Positions 36,118 through 46,069 of a stretch of DNA of 64,000 nucleotides are shown piece after piece. The first letter of the stretch is position 1. The number at the start of each line of letters is the position of its first letter. The DNA is from Neurospora tetrasperma FGSC 2508. Taxonomy: Eukaryota > Ascomycota > Sordariomycetes > Sordariales > Sordariaceae. Location of the stretch: the NCBI RefSeq assembly GCF_000213175.1, contig NW_009799104.1, positions 380,422 to 444,421 of the forward strand. Reading direction: 5' to 3'. Position numbers and translations under genes: made by a program. Below the pieces are notes generated by a model. That model was not told where the DNA came from and made no database searches. It saw only the letters and a program-made list of their open reading frames with translations.

Positions 36118-36502
36118 CCATGTCTTGGATGTTTCTTGCTCGCGTAGACTGGTAACAGCAAGCGCTCAGTTCCGTTACGTACACTTCGTTCTGTACGTTT
36201 TCTGCACTTGTACTTCATTGGCATTCTGTTTGGATTGGGCGGCTTCAACCGTTCGTTTCTCTGCTCGGCTCGAGTCAAGGGTTGAAATTGGCGGCGTGCC
36301 CCTTTCTGGGACTAGACTCAAACCCCAAACCACCATTCACTCGCGTCTCGTGCTCCTTCCTCACGCGTCAGTATCTCACCGCTTTTGAACCTTCCATCAT
36401 TTCCGTCTGAAGTTTCTGCCTGAATTTTTGTCGAGCGTTGCCCCTCCTCAACTTTTCTTTCTCCGACTTGCTTCCTTGACTGATTATTCTTGCTCCAACA
36501 AC

Positions 36503-36503
<1 letters not shown>

Positions 36504-36534
<31 letters not shown>
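36504..36534. repeat. poly(A) run, 31 bases
   Basis: An uninterrupted A-tract about 80 bp upstream of the leader intron of the first WIKDFF gene. Such tracts exclude nucleosomes in fungal promoters, so it may be a promoter element. Confidence 0.9.
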
Positions 36535-36536
<2 letters not shown>

Positions 36537-36615
36537 CTTGCCTCTCGAGTGATCATAACCCAGTCACTACACGCCAAACTTCGATACGCACACATCTTAC
36601 GATCACTCTCTATAT

Positions 36616-36696
36616 GTAAGTTCCTAATGAAACTGTAGTGCTCACTGCAAAATTCGAGTTTGCTCTTGATCGACCACTAATCTATCATCATTGCAG
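36616..36696 (+). other. 5' leader intron of the first WIKDFF gene
   Basis: GTAAGT donor, ACTAAT branch site and TTGCAG acceptor, ending 14 bases before the start codon. Confidence 0.6.
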
Positions 36697-36710
36697 ACCA
36701 AACCCAAAAC

Positions 36711-37364
36711 ATGTCGCATGTGCAAAATCGCGATCACAGCGAGCAGCCCACTGAGCAAGTCGCTCATTCTTCTTCTTCCAATTCAGCTGCTGGTTCAGAA
36801 GCTGTTCCCGCTCGCTCTGCTGGCGATCAAATGGATCGTAATTTCCCAGAGAAAGTCACTCTGTTCACTGCCGATAAAAGTCTTTCCGAGCAAGTCGCTC
36901 CGCCCACTCCTGAGGATGCGGTCCAATCGAGAACCAATCACCCAGTTCAGAACAGCGAGATACAAAATGCTGTCGAGGTTGAGGAAGTCGTCCTCCCTTC
37001 AATTGAGTCACCCACGGAGAACCTTCCGAACGACAATGACTACGCTACGGACCCTGCGGGTTTAAGCGAGTCTGAATTGCGCAGGAGGGCAGTCGCTTGG
37101 ATGGAGCGGACATACCATCACCTGCCAAACGGTTCAGTTGTGCAACCCCCGAGTTACTTCCAGCGCACTCGATCCAGTCCCGCTGGTAGACCGGCAATCT
37201 GGATCAAAGATTTCGTTTGGGGTCATATCAGACCGCGACGGCTGACTAATGATCGCCTCGCTGATATGCCCCTGGAGAGAAGGGAGAGCTGGGCTCGAAT
37301 GCAAAGAAGGGAGTGGGAGGAGATTGAGGAAGAGAAGGGAGAGACTCAAGAAGAGGGTGGTTGA
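36711..37364 (+). CDS. WIKDFF-family protein 1
   Basis: One exon encodes 217 residues after a leader intron. The first 117 residues are disordered (Ser/Glu/Val rich, with TEQVA and SEQVA repeats). The conserved domain spans about residues 118-195: SELRRRAVAWME, a PNGSVVQPPSYF strand-like block, then PAIWIKDFVWG, IRPRRLTNDRLADM and RRESW. The same domain ends the proteins at 49.4 and 53.2 kb. The tail is Glu-rich. There is no signal peptide or membrane segment. I know no function: aromatic and basic residues are the most conserved, and the DR-L-A-(E/D)-M helix might bind protein or nucleic acid. The gene looks intact. A 55-bp part of its linker recurs in frame in the next frame downstream. Confidence 0.7.
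   Translation: MSHVQNRDHSEQPTEQVAHSSSSNSAAGSEAVPARSAGDQMDRNFPEKVTLFTADKSLSEQVAPPTPEDAVQSRTNHPVQNSEIQNAVEVEEVVLPSIESPTENLPNDNDYATDPAGLSESELRRRAVAWMERTYHHLPNGSVVQPPSYFQRTRSSPAGRPAIWIKDFVWGHIRPRRLTNDRLADMPLERRESWARMQRREWEEIEEEKGETQEEGG
36968..37022 (+). repeat. linker repeat, copy 1
   Basis: Encodes AVEVEEVVLPSIESPTEN and is almost identical to 37726-37783, which has three extra bases (one extra Val). The two copies keep the same reading frame. Confidence 0.9.
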
Positions 37365-37627
37365 TCACACGCAGAACCGGTATAACAATGTGCAAATTTT
37401 TGTCAAGCGTCGGCGGATCTTATCCTCTGGAACGCCTGCGGCCGATGCGCGAGCTGGACGGCCATGATCTTGCACTAGCGGCAAGCACCACGCGGACGGA
37501 CTACCCAAGGGTCAGATGCGACAACGAGAAGAAGGAAACAACGGAGACTCACAGGGGTCCTGCTAGCAGCAGACACGGTCAAAGGCAAGGTTGCACTCCT
37601 CGAGGTCGCCATAGATCATTGGCATGA

Positions 37628-38359
37628 TGCGGTGGAGAGTGCGGACACAGAGGTTGCACCACACGTAGTCGCGGGGAGGGCGATAGTCCGACATCGCGCT
37701 CTCCTTCTGCTAAAGGAGTCCAGGGTGCTGTCGAGGTTGAGGAAGTCGTCGTCCTCCCCTCAATTGAGTCACCCACGGAGAACTCCCAGCTCTGTTGGAA
37801 ACCATGGGTGTGGATTTCTGACGTGGAATGGTTGGAGGAAGCAATGACACGGCAGTGGATGCGGGCGGCTTGTAACTGTACAAGGGTCCAACAGGTCAGC
37901 AGTACCGAGGAGTTGCTGGATGTGCAACAACTGGACAATTTGGGGCGTGCCCTGAACGACGGCATGATCAACCATCTGTACCAATACGACACAGAACTCC
38001 GAATGCCTGATTTCGAACAACCACCAGGAGATCTGGTGTCAGGGGATGCCACTGCTTTCTGCGACCTCGCCCAGTGGGGATCTGGACCAACCGTCCAGAT
38101 GTCCATTGAAGGATGGGAAGATGTGGAAACGGACAGGTCCGAGCACGGAAGTCTTCTGGAAGATCCCACTTTCGTTCCTAACGACTTGTCGGAGGGCGAA
38201 CCTGAGCCAACAGAGAAGGAATCCGCTCCCAAGGCCAAAACCCCACAAACTCCCAAGAAGAGGAAATCTGCTCCGGCTATCGCCACACCTTCACGACTCG
38301 ATGCTGTTACCAAGCGCGAACAGTCCAAGGGCAAAGGCAAAGGCAAACCTGGCACATGA
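37628..38359 (+). CDS. hypothetical protein sharing a linker with WIKDFF protein 1 (5' end unclear)
   Basis: An open frame of about 243 codons, without an ATG before the shared linker. It reads SRGEGDSPTSRSPSAKG, the copied AVEVEEVVVLPSIE block, then WVWISDVEWLEEAMTRQWM, an acidic middle (EGWEDVETDRSEHG) and a basic C-terminus (KTPQTPKKRKSAPA, KGKGKGK). The front part is probably missing or lies in an upstream exon. The shared linker suggests that part of the WIKDFF gene was duplicated into it, or that both descend from one gene. No domain is known. Confidence 0.45.
   Translation, partial: CGGECGHRGCTTRSRGEGDSPTSRSPSAKGVQGAVEVEEVVVLPSIESPTENSQLCWKPWVWISDVEWLEEAMTRQWMRAACNCTRVQQVSSTEELLDVQQLDNLGRALNDGMINHLYQYDTELRMPDFEQPPGDLVSGDATAFCDLAQWGSGPTVQMSIEGWEDVETDRSEHGSLLEDPTFVPNDLSEGEPEPTEKESAPKAKTPQTPKKRKSAPAIATPSRLDAVTKREQSKGKGKGKPGT
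37726..37783 (+). repeat. linker repeat, copy 2
   Basis: Direct repeat of 36968-37022 (see copy 1), 703 bp apart, in frame in both hosts. Confidence 0.9.
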
Positions 38360-38547
38360 GGGTTTGTCGCGGCGCCGATGCGCTGCCGGCTGTGTTCGAG
38401 GGGACATAGGCTAGAATCAAATTGACTTTTGTTTTCGCCTCCATTGTGATGTGTTTTGTTGTCGTTGCGTGCTCCCATAGACGCAGTCTCATGTAGGGAG
38501 CAGGGAGGCTCTTCTACAGTGGGGTGCAAAGAAGCATCTTGCGGCTT

Positions 38548-39141
38548 CTAGAACCCAGAGTCCATAATCACTGGAAGCTCCGAGTAGAAAGCCTTATTGT
38601 TTCGGTAGGTGGCCTTGGCGTGATCAACCTCAGTGTAGAATGCGGCGAGTTCCTGCTCTACCTCTTCAAAGAGCTCTTGCGCAGCTCCTCCATGTCGGCG
38701 GGCCAGCACGCCCAGCTCGGCGTTGAGCCTTTTGCTGGCGATGCGTCAGTTGATAATGTTCCCACCCTCGACGTCAGTTGGCCGCACTTCAACGACTCCA
38801 GGGCCACGACGCCCGCTGCTCGTTTTTGATCGCACCTCCTGAGAAGGTCGCGGTGCCTTTGATAGACCACTTTCCGCCTCTCTGCGCCGTCACGACGTCT
38901 TGGATTACGTCGGCTGGGGACTTTGGGGTTTTGGGGTTGGAGTCAGGCTCCATGGCTTTGCCCTTGCTCCCGCGGGCCGTCTTTGCTTGCTTCAGGAACA
39001 CCTGTTCAATGTTCGGAAGGGGCACCAGGTTGCGAAACATAAAGTGAGCATAATCTGGGCTTGCTCGTTCGTTTCCCCGATAGCCACTCTCCCTACCGGT
39101 CCCGCTTCCCGCTGTGCGGTGATAAGCTGGGAGTTCATCAT
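38548..39141 (-). pseudogene. broken orphan gene with a coiled-coil-like C-terminus
   Basis: From Met at 39141 the minus strand reads MMNSQLITAQREAGPVGR, GETNEQAQIML, then in another frame FRNLVPLPNIEQVFLKQAK and KTPKSPADVIQDVVTAQRGG. A third frame gives RIASKRLNAELGVLARRHGG and EVEQELAAFYTEVDHA, a heptad-like helix. It is clearly once-coding, has about three breaks, and the family is unknown. Confidence 0.45.
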
Positions 39142-39626
39142 GTTATGTTTAACGTCTTGGTTACCTACTGGTGGCCATTGTGTAGGTTAGTTCCACGCTG
39201 GTACGGCGCGCTGGGAGGTTGACAGCAGCTCCCCACCAACCCGACATTTTCTAAGCCCTTTTCTTGGCCATCATCGAGGCCCGACAGCGTTTGATTTCTC
39301 AACGTCCCCAGCAGGAGTCCTTCAAGCTGTCGAATCCAGGATGCATACGACCAACCAAAACAGCCGCACTTCTTCGTTTCCAGCATCTCGTGACGCGATC
39401 AACCTCAACACCCCCCCTACACCCAACCGTAAGACCCCCATCCCTATCCAATCGCTCACCAACCCTCCCTACCCAACTTTTATCGCTCCAAGTGGCTCTA
39501 GCGTTGAAGTCATCAACTCATCAATGAAGGCATGTAGGATCCGAAAAGGCTTTTCAATATTGTGTTCTTGCTTCATATGGTCGGCCCACGCGCCCTGGGT
39601 TTCAAAGGCATCGTCGCAATCGGGCT

Positions 39627-39926
39627 TCATTCAAATGTCGACGAGTATCTCTTCGACCCAGCGTTTATTTTCCTCATTCGCTGGCAACGAGGATAATAGA
39701 GCTTTGGGGACCCCTTTCTCAGTTGTCTCTTCCTCATTGTCTTATTCCAGACGTGCTGGATGGGGTTGAGATCCGGGCTGTGAGTGGGACGCACTGCTGT
39801 ACACCAGATGCTGTGGCTCTCTGGCCAGTCCTTGGTTACCATCAAAGTGTGAATCCTGGCGTTACCTTGGAGAAAAAGGTTCCTGAGCAATAATAACTCC
39901 CACACCAAACCAGCGACGCGTCCCAA
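39627..39926 (-). mobile_element. Tc1/mariner transposase fragment
   Basis: The minus strand encodes the end of a DDE transposase: GNARIHT (normally QDNAPIHT), a W-x-(3)-H-x-I block, then HSPDLNPIQHVWNKTMRK, the family's NPIE-x-VW signature. The second catalytic Asp is Gly and the catalytic Glu is Gln, so this piece is inactive. No terminal inverted repeats or N-terminal DNA-binding part could be found by eye. It lies between two decayed genes. Confidence 0.7.
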
Positions 39927-40341
39927 CTCCTTCCAAGACGTTTCAATTTTTGGTTCATTTTTCGATTGATCTGGACAATATGTTGCAAAGGGCCAAGAGC
40001 CTCTCTAAAATAGAGGGGGGTTACGAGGAGAATGGGGGATATGCCATATACTCCCTCGGCGTCCTGTTCGCCCCCCTTCGTCTCTATTTTCAAAACCGCT
40101 GCGGCCGCCGCATTTCTATCCGCTTCTCCTGCTGCGTGGTGTGTCTGTAAGGGGGGCTGCAAACATCCCGTCCAACCCATCTTTCAAACCCCTTCTTGCC
40201 TTCTCCCCTCTCTCTCCTATTCCTCCCTCAGCCCAACACAATCATAAGCATCCCAATCACCGACGACCCCTGTCGTTTCTTTTCTTCGCTCTCCAATCAC
40301 TATCGCGACTGCGAAGAAGGAAGACGAGAAACGACATAACC

Positions 40342-40970
40342 ATGACCAATTTCGCGGACGGCACGACGGCCGACACGTCTGTCATGCTTCTCGCGAAGTT
40401 CGGCACCCAGCTTTGGGCGCTCATCAAGGTTGCGGGCACCGGAAAATGGATCAATCTACGGTTCCAGCAACTCTTTCCCAGCCTCACTGTCATCACCAGC
40501 ACGAAGAGATCACCCAGATGACGGACGACGAGCGTCAAATCGCCTTAAATCTTACATTCATTGGCCTCCTGCAATTCTTATCTTACGACGTCCATGCATG
40601 GGCGTTAATGTTCGAGGACGACGCGGTTAGACGACAGACCGCGATCCAGGGGTCCCGCCTATTGGAGGGCCTCCACGCTATGGAGAGGCAGAGGGGGAAC
40701 CGTGAGATGCGTGCCCGGGTATTCGATGAGGTATTGCGTGGCGACGAGGAAGCCACATTAGAAGTTAGTACCGTCAACAAGTTGATTCAACTCAACTACG
40801 ATGGCGGGCTCTCTTACATGCTCATGCACCTCACTGTTGACGCCCATCTCATGCCGCCAAGCGACCGTGTCAACATAGTCTATTGGGCTCTCGGGGAGTC
40901 AGGTTTGTTCGCATGGACAGTCAGGAAGTGTGCCGTAATCAAACACAAGCGGATCAGCGTCCTCGCTTGA
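40342..40970 (+). pseudogene. family A copy 2
   Basis: A Met at 40342 begins MTNFADGTTADTSVMLLAKF, followed by GTGKWINLRFQQLFPSL. A second frame carries MTDDERQIALNLTFIGLLQF, DVHAWALMFEDDAVRRQ, then RGDEEATLEVSTVNKLIQL and MPPSDRVNIVYWALGESG. The first part matches the piece at 52.1 kb, the ALN...QF block matches copy 1, and the RGDEEAT block matches the piece at 42.0 kb. The upstream leader (about 40260-40340) is also similar to that at 52.02-52.1 kb. It is broken at least once. Function unknown. Confidence 0.55.
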
Positions 40971-41127
40971 AACATCCTTCCTTGACTGTTTTACTGAGTG
41001 TCCGAACCCCCCTTACAAGCAACTCCCCGTCAGGAATGCAGTTGGTAAAGGGGTGGCGCCTAGAGACTAGGGATTTTAAAAGCGCACTGCTAGCGATCTC
41101 TTCGCGAACGCGGGACCGGGTCTCCTC

Positions 41128-41832
41128 CTAGGACGACCCGCTATCACTCGTTAACTGTGCGATCCGCTCAATCATGTTCGACGCCTCCGACAGATACTTT
41201 GCGGTCTGGGCGTCATCCTCGTAAAATAACGGGAACGAGGCGGTATCAACGTGTGAGTTGGTGATGGTCGGTTTTTCCCAACGACTTCCCAGGTCTTTCA
41301 TCAAGTCCATGAGCGACCTGTAATCCAAGCGAGGGGACGGATCGCCAGAAAGGGAGAGAGGCAACCGCGCGATGCGGACCAAAGTCTTCGCGTCCCGCAC
41401 CCTGGGCCGCCACTACGGCCCTGGGTGCTGGGGGGGAGCGGCAGCATTAGCGGGGGCAGCGTTGGCGGGGGCGAGGTCCCTGGCGAGGGCTACCTCTAGT
41501 ATACGAGGCTGCCAAACTACCAGCTGCCAGGGCTGCTCTTCCTGTTCCTTTTGCTGTTGTTGCTGTTGTTGCTGCTGCTGTTGCTGCCGCTGCTCCTGCT
41601 GGTGGCGGGCTAGCGCCTCACCGAGTTCTTCGGGGCGGTGGGGGATATACTCGCGTAGCAAGCGCCTGTTTCTGGTGAGCGAGGAACAGAGAGGACCGAG
41701 AGGACAAGGTAAACTGGAAGGAGACGAGAAGAGAAAGGAAGAACAAAAATGAATCGGAATATAAAGTAAACTTACAGAAGCGGCCAACCCGGCTAGACGA
41801 AGATCATGTTCCAGGAGAACACGATGACCCAA
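41128..41832 (-). pseudogene. orphan gene with a poly-Gln tract, interrupted
   Basis: The minus strand reads NRRLLREYIPHRPEELGEAL, a Gln tract, WQLVVWQPRILEVALARDLA, a Pro/Ala run, and after one in-frame stop RLDYRSLMDLMKDLGSRWEK and LFYEDDAQTAKYLSEASNM. A GTAAGT donor-like site at about 41778 and a CCAG acceptor near 41710 suggest an intron near the front. I do not recognise the family. The stop is in frame, so it may also be a short protein followed by a relic. Confidence 0.4.
41541..41601 (-). repeat. CAG/CAA microsatellite (poly-Gln)
   Basis: A mixed CAG/CAA run of about 14 codons, pure enough to vary in length between strains. Confidence 0.9.
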
Positions 41833-41989
41833 ACGAAGGCTAAGAGGAGCTTGTCACAGGGTGTCGTCGATGGGGATGTGGGAGCAGGAGCAAGGATACT
41901 TTGCTGGTTTCACTTCTCAGAAAGGGAAGTGGAGGCCTATGGCATGATAATTATCGTGTACTATTTGTTTTATTTTGCTGATCTAGACA

Positions 41990-42085
41990 ATGGTATCGCG
42001 GGGTGATGAGGAGGCTACCACGTTGGGCGTCGGCACCATCAATAAGCTGGTTCAGCTTGACTACGATGGCGATTTTGGTGATTCA
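41990..42085 (+). pseudogene. family A fragment (copy 3)
   Basis: RGDEEATTLGVGTINKLVQL followed by DYDGDF matches family A copy 2 (RGDEEATLEVSTVNKLIQL and NYDGGL). Only this C-terminal patch is recognisable. Confidence 0.6.
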
Positions 42086-42099
42086 TGCCCCCCTGCTCC

Positions 42100-43190
42100 A
42101 ACTACCACCCCTCAAGGACCTGAGACCGGTCCACGGGAGCTTGTTGGTTGCCCAGCGGGAAAGGTACATCAATTTGCTGTAGCCGTATGGGTTCTGTTGG
42201 CCATTGCGGTTTATATCCTTGCTATCGGCGTCGTACTCCGTCCCGACCATCTTGTAGAATTGGTCCTTCTGGCTGGCGAGCTGACCCAGATCAGAGCCAA
42301 TGTGTGGGGAGTCGTGACGGCTGCTATCGCATGCTAGAATCGTGACATTTGCTGAGGAGTATAGCTGTGGCACTCTTTCTTTCTTTGGCTAATCTGTGGG
42401 AGCGAAGATACGGCGTGAAGGAACGATGAGAACGGAGTGTCTGCGACGGGAACCGGCGAAGAGGCGATTCGGGTTTTGGGTGCACGGCTGGGCGAAGTCT
42501 GGAAAAAGCGGGATTGTTAGCTTGACTTAGACAAACAGTTAATCATATGCAAACCAAATAAACTCTATTGGCAATACTGGTCATCTCGTGGACTTGTGCA
42601 AACGCGTGGAAATGGAGAGTGTCCATGAAAGGTGGAAGGGCGAACTTGGCGCGGGGCAGGCCACCCGACTCTGCAGTGGGAGGAGTGGGGACACGACGAC
42701 ACGGGCTCCTACATCGCGACTTCCAACTTTCTGGTCGCCAATTGTTTTGGGATTTGAGTCTCTAGCAGAAATTGGATAGAAAAATGATGTCAAATGTGAA
42801 AAGAGAATCCCTTAATCACTTTTTCACTGCATTTTCTGGTCGCTTCGAAACCGAGACCCTCATTATGTGTACTTCGACGATTTGTTCGGAGACAGCATCT
42901 GTCTCTGGCCTCGGGAGACCTTTACGTACACGGGCCTCAATACCCACAACTCCTTGCTTGAGAAGGCCGTTTATGCATAGGTCATGCAAGCAGTTCTGCA
43001 GTTATGCACACCTACAGAAAACCGCAACAACCATCTCGGTTACCAATCAGGAACCCAACGGCGTTCATCGTGTTCAACGGACAATATTGACGGACGAAGT
43101 AAGTGAAGCCTCGTGATCGGATGATTTGTCCTTGTGCGCCCCCAAAACCGTCTTCTTTTGGAACAGACTCAGAGTCTGTTTTGGGCTGGT
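42100..43190. other. 1.1 kb stretch without a supported gene
   Basis: A plus-strand patch near 42860-42970 reads HYVYFDDLFGDSICLWPRE and TYTGLNTHNSLLEKAVYA, which looks like protein, but no start, family or continuation is clear. The rest shows nothing I can support. Confidence 0.3.
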
Positions 43191-43193
43191 TCG

Positions 43194-43918
43194 CTAGTGT
43201 TGGGAGTTGGCTTGTCGGGGATAACTAGGTTCGCAGAAGCTGGCGGCACTGCCATCGTTCATGAAGATCTCGCGAGAGCCCTTGGTCTGCCAGTCGCCAG
43301 CCTTCATGTATTGGGCGCGCGGCCAGGCAGCAACGCTGGTCGGGAGGCCGCCATCCACCAGACGTCGGCGCATAAGTGTCAGGAAACTCGCAGCGGCACG
43401 GGAGAGGAGCCTCATCCCCAGCTGGAAATTCTCTACGGAAATCGCAGATGTCGCAGTAATAGATGCTAATAGGTGGTCACTATCGCCAGGAGTTCTTCAG
43501 GATCTGAGTCGGTTTCGTGGGTGATTGGGTTTTCTGGGGTGAAAGTGGCAGCGGTTCCTGAGATCCTTCTCACTGTCCTCGTCGTGGGCGCCGAGCAGGA
43601 TCAGGGCGTTACCGGCGTAAGACTGAGGGGAGACGGCATTGGCCAGGGGCGGCAGAGATCGTCGTGCATAGCGATGACCGAGTGCAGCACGTCGGCGACC
43701 GCGGCATCCTCAGGCGCCGCGGAGAGAGCGAGAGGAGCGAGAACCGGGCCAGCGGGAGGGTCGAGGGAGCTGACGGCCCAAGGGGCCACCCAGTCCGGGG
43801 TGATGTTCCGGAAGCTCAGAAGGCTCCCGAGGGAAGATGCTCAGGCGCTCACAAAGAGCGTGATGCTTTGGCGCAACATGGTAGCGTCTGGTCCCGACAA
43901 AAGATCTCCACGTACTAG
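43194..43918 (-). pseudogene. family B copy on the minus strand
   Basis: From the right: ITPDWVAPWAVSSLDPPAG, then LALSAAPEDAAVADVLHSV, QSYAGNALILLGAHDED in another frame, and finally RAAASFLTLMRRRLVDGGLP with AGDWQTKGSREI. The last block is a close match to 34112-34300; the first resembles the 63.1 kb copy. Several breaks are present. Confidence 0.5.
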
Positions 43919-44030
43919 ATAGAGGTAGCGAGATACAAAGCAGACAGGATCTAGAACAGAGAATCCAACAGCAAAAAAAAAAGGGGGAACAAAAGTGGCA
44001 AAAAAAGGGTGAAGACAGCGACTTGCCCCG

Positions 44031-44105
44031 GTTTCGAACGCGGTAGCGGTAGGTAGGGTGGCCGGCTGCCCCCCCGGTGGGGGCGACACTACTACCGCTG
44101 CGCCA
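44031..44105 (-). ncRNA. tRNA-like element (A-box and B-box), possible pseudo-tRNA or SINE head
   Basis: Read on the minus strand, TGGCGCAGCGGTAG (44105-44092) fits the pol III A box and GTTCGAAAC (44039-44031) fits the B box, 53 bases apart, with a T-run about 25 bases further on. A D-arm and an anticodon-like stem (GCCCC/GGGGC) can be drawn, but the loop lacks the usual U33 and neither T-arm nor acceptor stem pairs well. So it is not a working tRNA as drawn. The segment is also inside a weak minus-strand reading frame. Confidence 0.35.
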
Positions 44106-44353
44106 TAAGACCCCTCGGGCTCGTCCGCCCCATCTTCTGTTGAGGCCTCGGTGTTGGAATTGGGTGCTGTCGAAGTACTACATATACCCCCTGTAGGGGT
44201 TTGGTCCATCGGCTGTGCTGACGGTATTTGGAGATCGAGACTGAGACGCGACTTGGGATGAAAAGATAGGTGAGGGGCGGAGATATATCCCAATGGAAGG
44301 CACAGAAGGTATCAACAGCTGTAAGTTGCCCTTGGGCTTGGAGTGAGTGCCCT

Positions 44354-44990
44354 TCATACCATCATTACCTCTAAGAGAAGAAAAATCTCCCCACACACAT
44401 GGCACTTCTTAGCGGAGCGCTCGGCAATGGAGGCGGATGGGGAAAAGTCTGAGACTTTTAGCGAGTATGTTGGAGACGGTTTGCTATTTGGCGAGCTTGG
44501 GACTGTCGGGCTACGGAGAGCTTCGTAGTGGTCGGTGTATTCGTCCGCCGTTGCCCGCCCGCTATTGGAACTGTAGATCCATTCAATACCCGTATCGACC
44601 CTGGTGTCGTCGTTATCGTAGAGGTTGAGTAACCCAATACCTCTACTCATTAGGCAACCAAGTTCCAGGTCTTGCTGATGGTCTTCGCACCATAGTTGTA
44701 GGATACACGCCAACTGGTCGATACTGTAGTTGTTGTCTAATGGCCTGGCGTTCTTATCGGCATTTATGGTGAATGTGCGTTCTCCATCAGCCATCTCGGC
44801 ACCCTGGGCGATAGCATGGAGTTCCTCGATGGTAGGAGCTTTTATGCCGAATAGTTCGGCGACAGCAGGCAGCGGGCCAGAGAGGAAAGAGAGCGATCCG
44901 ATCCCGAGATCTCTGCAACACAACCTCAAGCAACGCCAAAAGCTCAACCAAGTCGTGGTTCACCCAGCCTAGCCTCGACGTTACTATCAT
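44354..44990 (-). pseudogene. orphan gene with a C-terminal CxxC motif, probably broken
   Basis: A frame from Met at 44990 (MIVTSRLGWVNHDLVELL) leads into a second frame with LPAVAELFGIKAPTIEELHA, DGERTFTINADKN, SIDQLACILQLWCEDHQQD, LYDNDDTRVDTGIEWIY and a C-terminal KKCHVCGE pair. It is divergent from the family A copy at 45.0 kb, as the DUF3716-like relic is from family A copy 1 at 32.4 kb. The two minus-strand genes do not obviously align. Function unknown. Confidence 0.45.
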
Positions 44991-45029
44991 AGGCCGACCA
45001 AGAGGGAGATCATCATAGCGTCTCCCGAC

Positions 45030-45350
45030 CCACTGTCACTAATAGGGGCATGACTACCCCCTTACGTCTCCCCAATAGGGCGACCACATATCCCTCACCG
45101 GACATCCCGCCGATGCTCATATATCAAATCGAACTTGGTCATCACCGTTGACGGGACGAGATCATGCGAATTACTGCACACCATCTTCAAGAAATGTATC
45201 GATTCGACTACGGATCTATCATAGCACGCCCACATCATGCGTGCCATTGAGAACGCGGATGTGTCCACCCTCCCTCTGTATGCTGTGGCCGTCAGACGCG
45301 GTAATCTGGCGTCCCCCGGCGCAACCGATGCAAAGAAACAACATAATCAT
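45030..45350 (+). pseudogene. family A copy 4
   Basis: TVTNRGMTTPLRLPNRATTY and PSPDIPPMLIYQIELGHH match copy 1 (VNRGITTPLTLPNG, YPSAEIPPMKVWSVHLGH). Downstream MRAIENADVSTLPLYAVAV continues in another frame. Broken, with several interruptions. Confidence 0.6.
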
Positions 45351-45462
45351 AGTCCATGAGAGTGTTCATTGTGCTACCATGTACATCGCCCTCCATCGCT
45401 GCGCCACGCAACCAACCAGCAAGGACTATAACGCTTTTCCAAGCGCATTGAACAGAATGGTG

Positions 45463-45794
45463 TAAATTTTCGGCGGCTATCACACTGACGATTGGATCTG
45501 TATTTTTCAGGCCTTTTCTGCAGCCGCGAGTATGTCCACTATGCTGAGGCGCAGTCCCCGCTCCCCACCCCCTCGATCTCGGTGGCGGCCCCCGCTGACG
45601 AGATGCGCGGGCAACCGGCTGCCCGGGAGGAGCTGATTGACGCGGATCGGGACTTGGGACGTCCTGGGCTTGAATTTATGCGCCAACAATGGCGAATAGC
45701 ACGCCTCACGACAACTGGCGCCCATGTGGCCGGTCCGTTGCGGTTCTCCTTGTCCGTTGGAACTCTCTTCTGTGGAGCCAATCGAGCTGCCTAG
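45463..45794 (+). other. possible intron and following exon of the 45 kb relic
   Basis: A good intron signal (GTGTAA near 45463, CACTGAC branch, TTTTTCAG ending at about 45511) is followed by a frame with VHYAEAQSPLPTPSISVAAP, ELIDADRDLGRPGLEFMRQQ and LTTTGAHVAGPL. It could be the downstream part of the family A copy at 45.0 kb. Family unknown. Confidence 0.3.
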
Positions 45795-46069
45795 GCCTGA
45801 GTCTTTATTTCTAGAAGGGATGGCACGCTTTATGAGAGCAACCGGCTTTCATGTGGCTGTTGCGTTGCTGTTCTCATTGTCGGTTGTAACTCTCTTCCAG
45901 AGAGACAAGAGATCAGCGTAACCTGAATCCTCGCTCCTCTTCGGAACTTATCTTCTTCCCGAAGTTTGGTGAGCTCTCTAGAGTGTATTGTGGCAAGTAA
46001 TCTATGTTTTTGTCTGGAATGGTTGCCTAAGAGATGGCAATAGCTTCTTAATAGTGGTCTGGCTATTGG

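Noticed and set aside
37579-38529. Minus-strand frame of 316 codons
   Set aside because: It is the antisense of the plus-strand frame carrying the shared linker, whose composition is far more protein-like.
42860-42970. YFDD in a protein-like patch as a reverse transcriptase signature
   Set aside because: The flanking residues do not fit any RT motif; single short match.
44031-44105. A functional tRNA gene
   Set aside because: Acceptor and T-stems do not pair and U33 is missing, so only a tRNA-like element is claimed.
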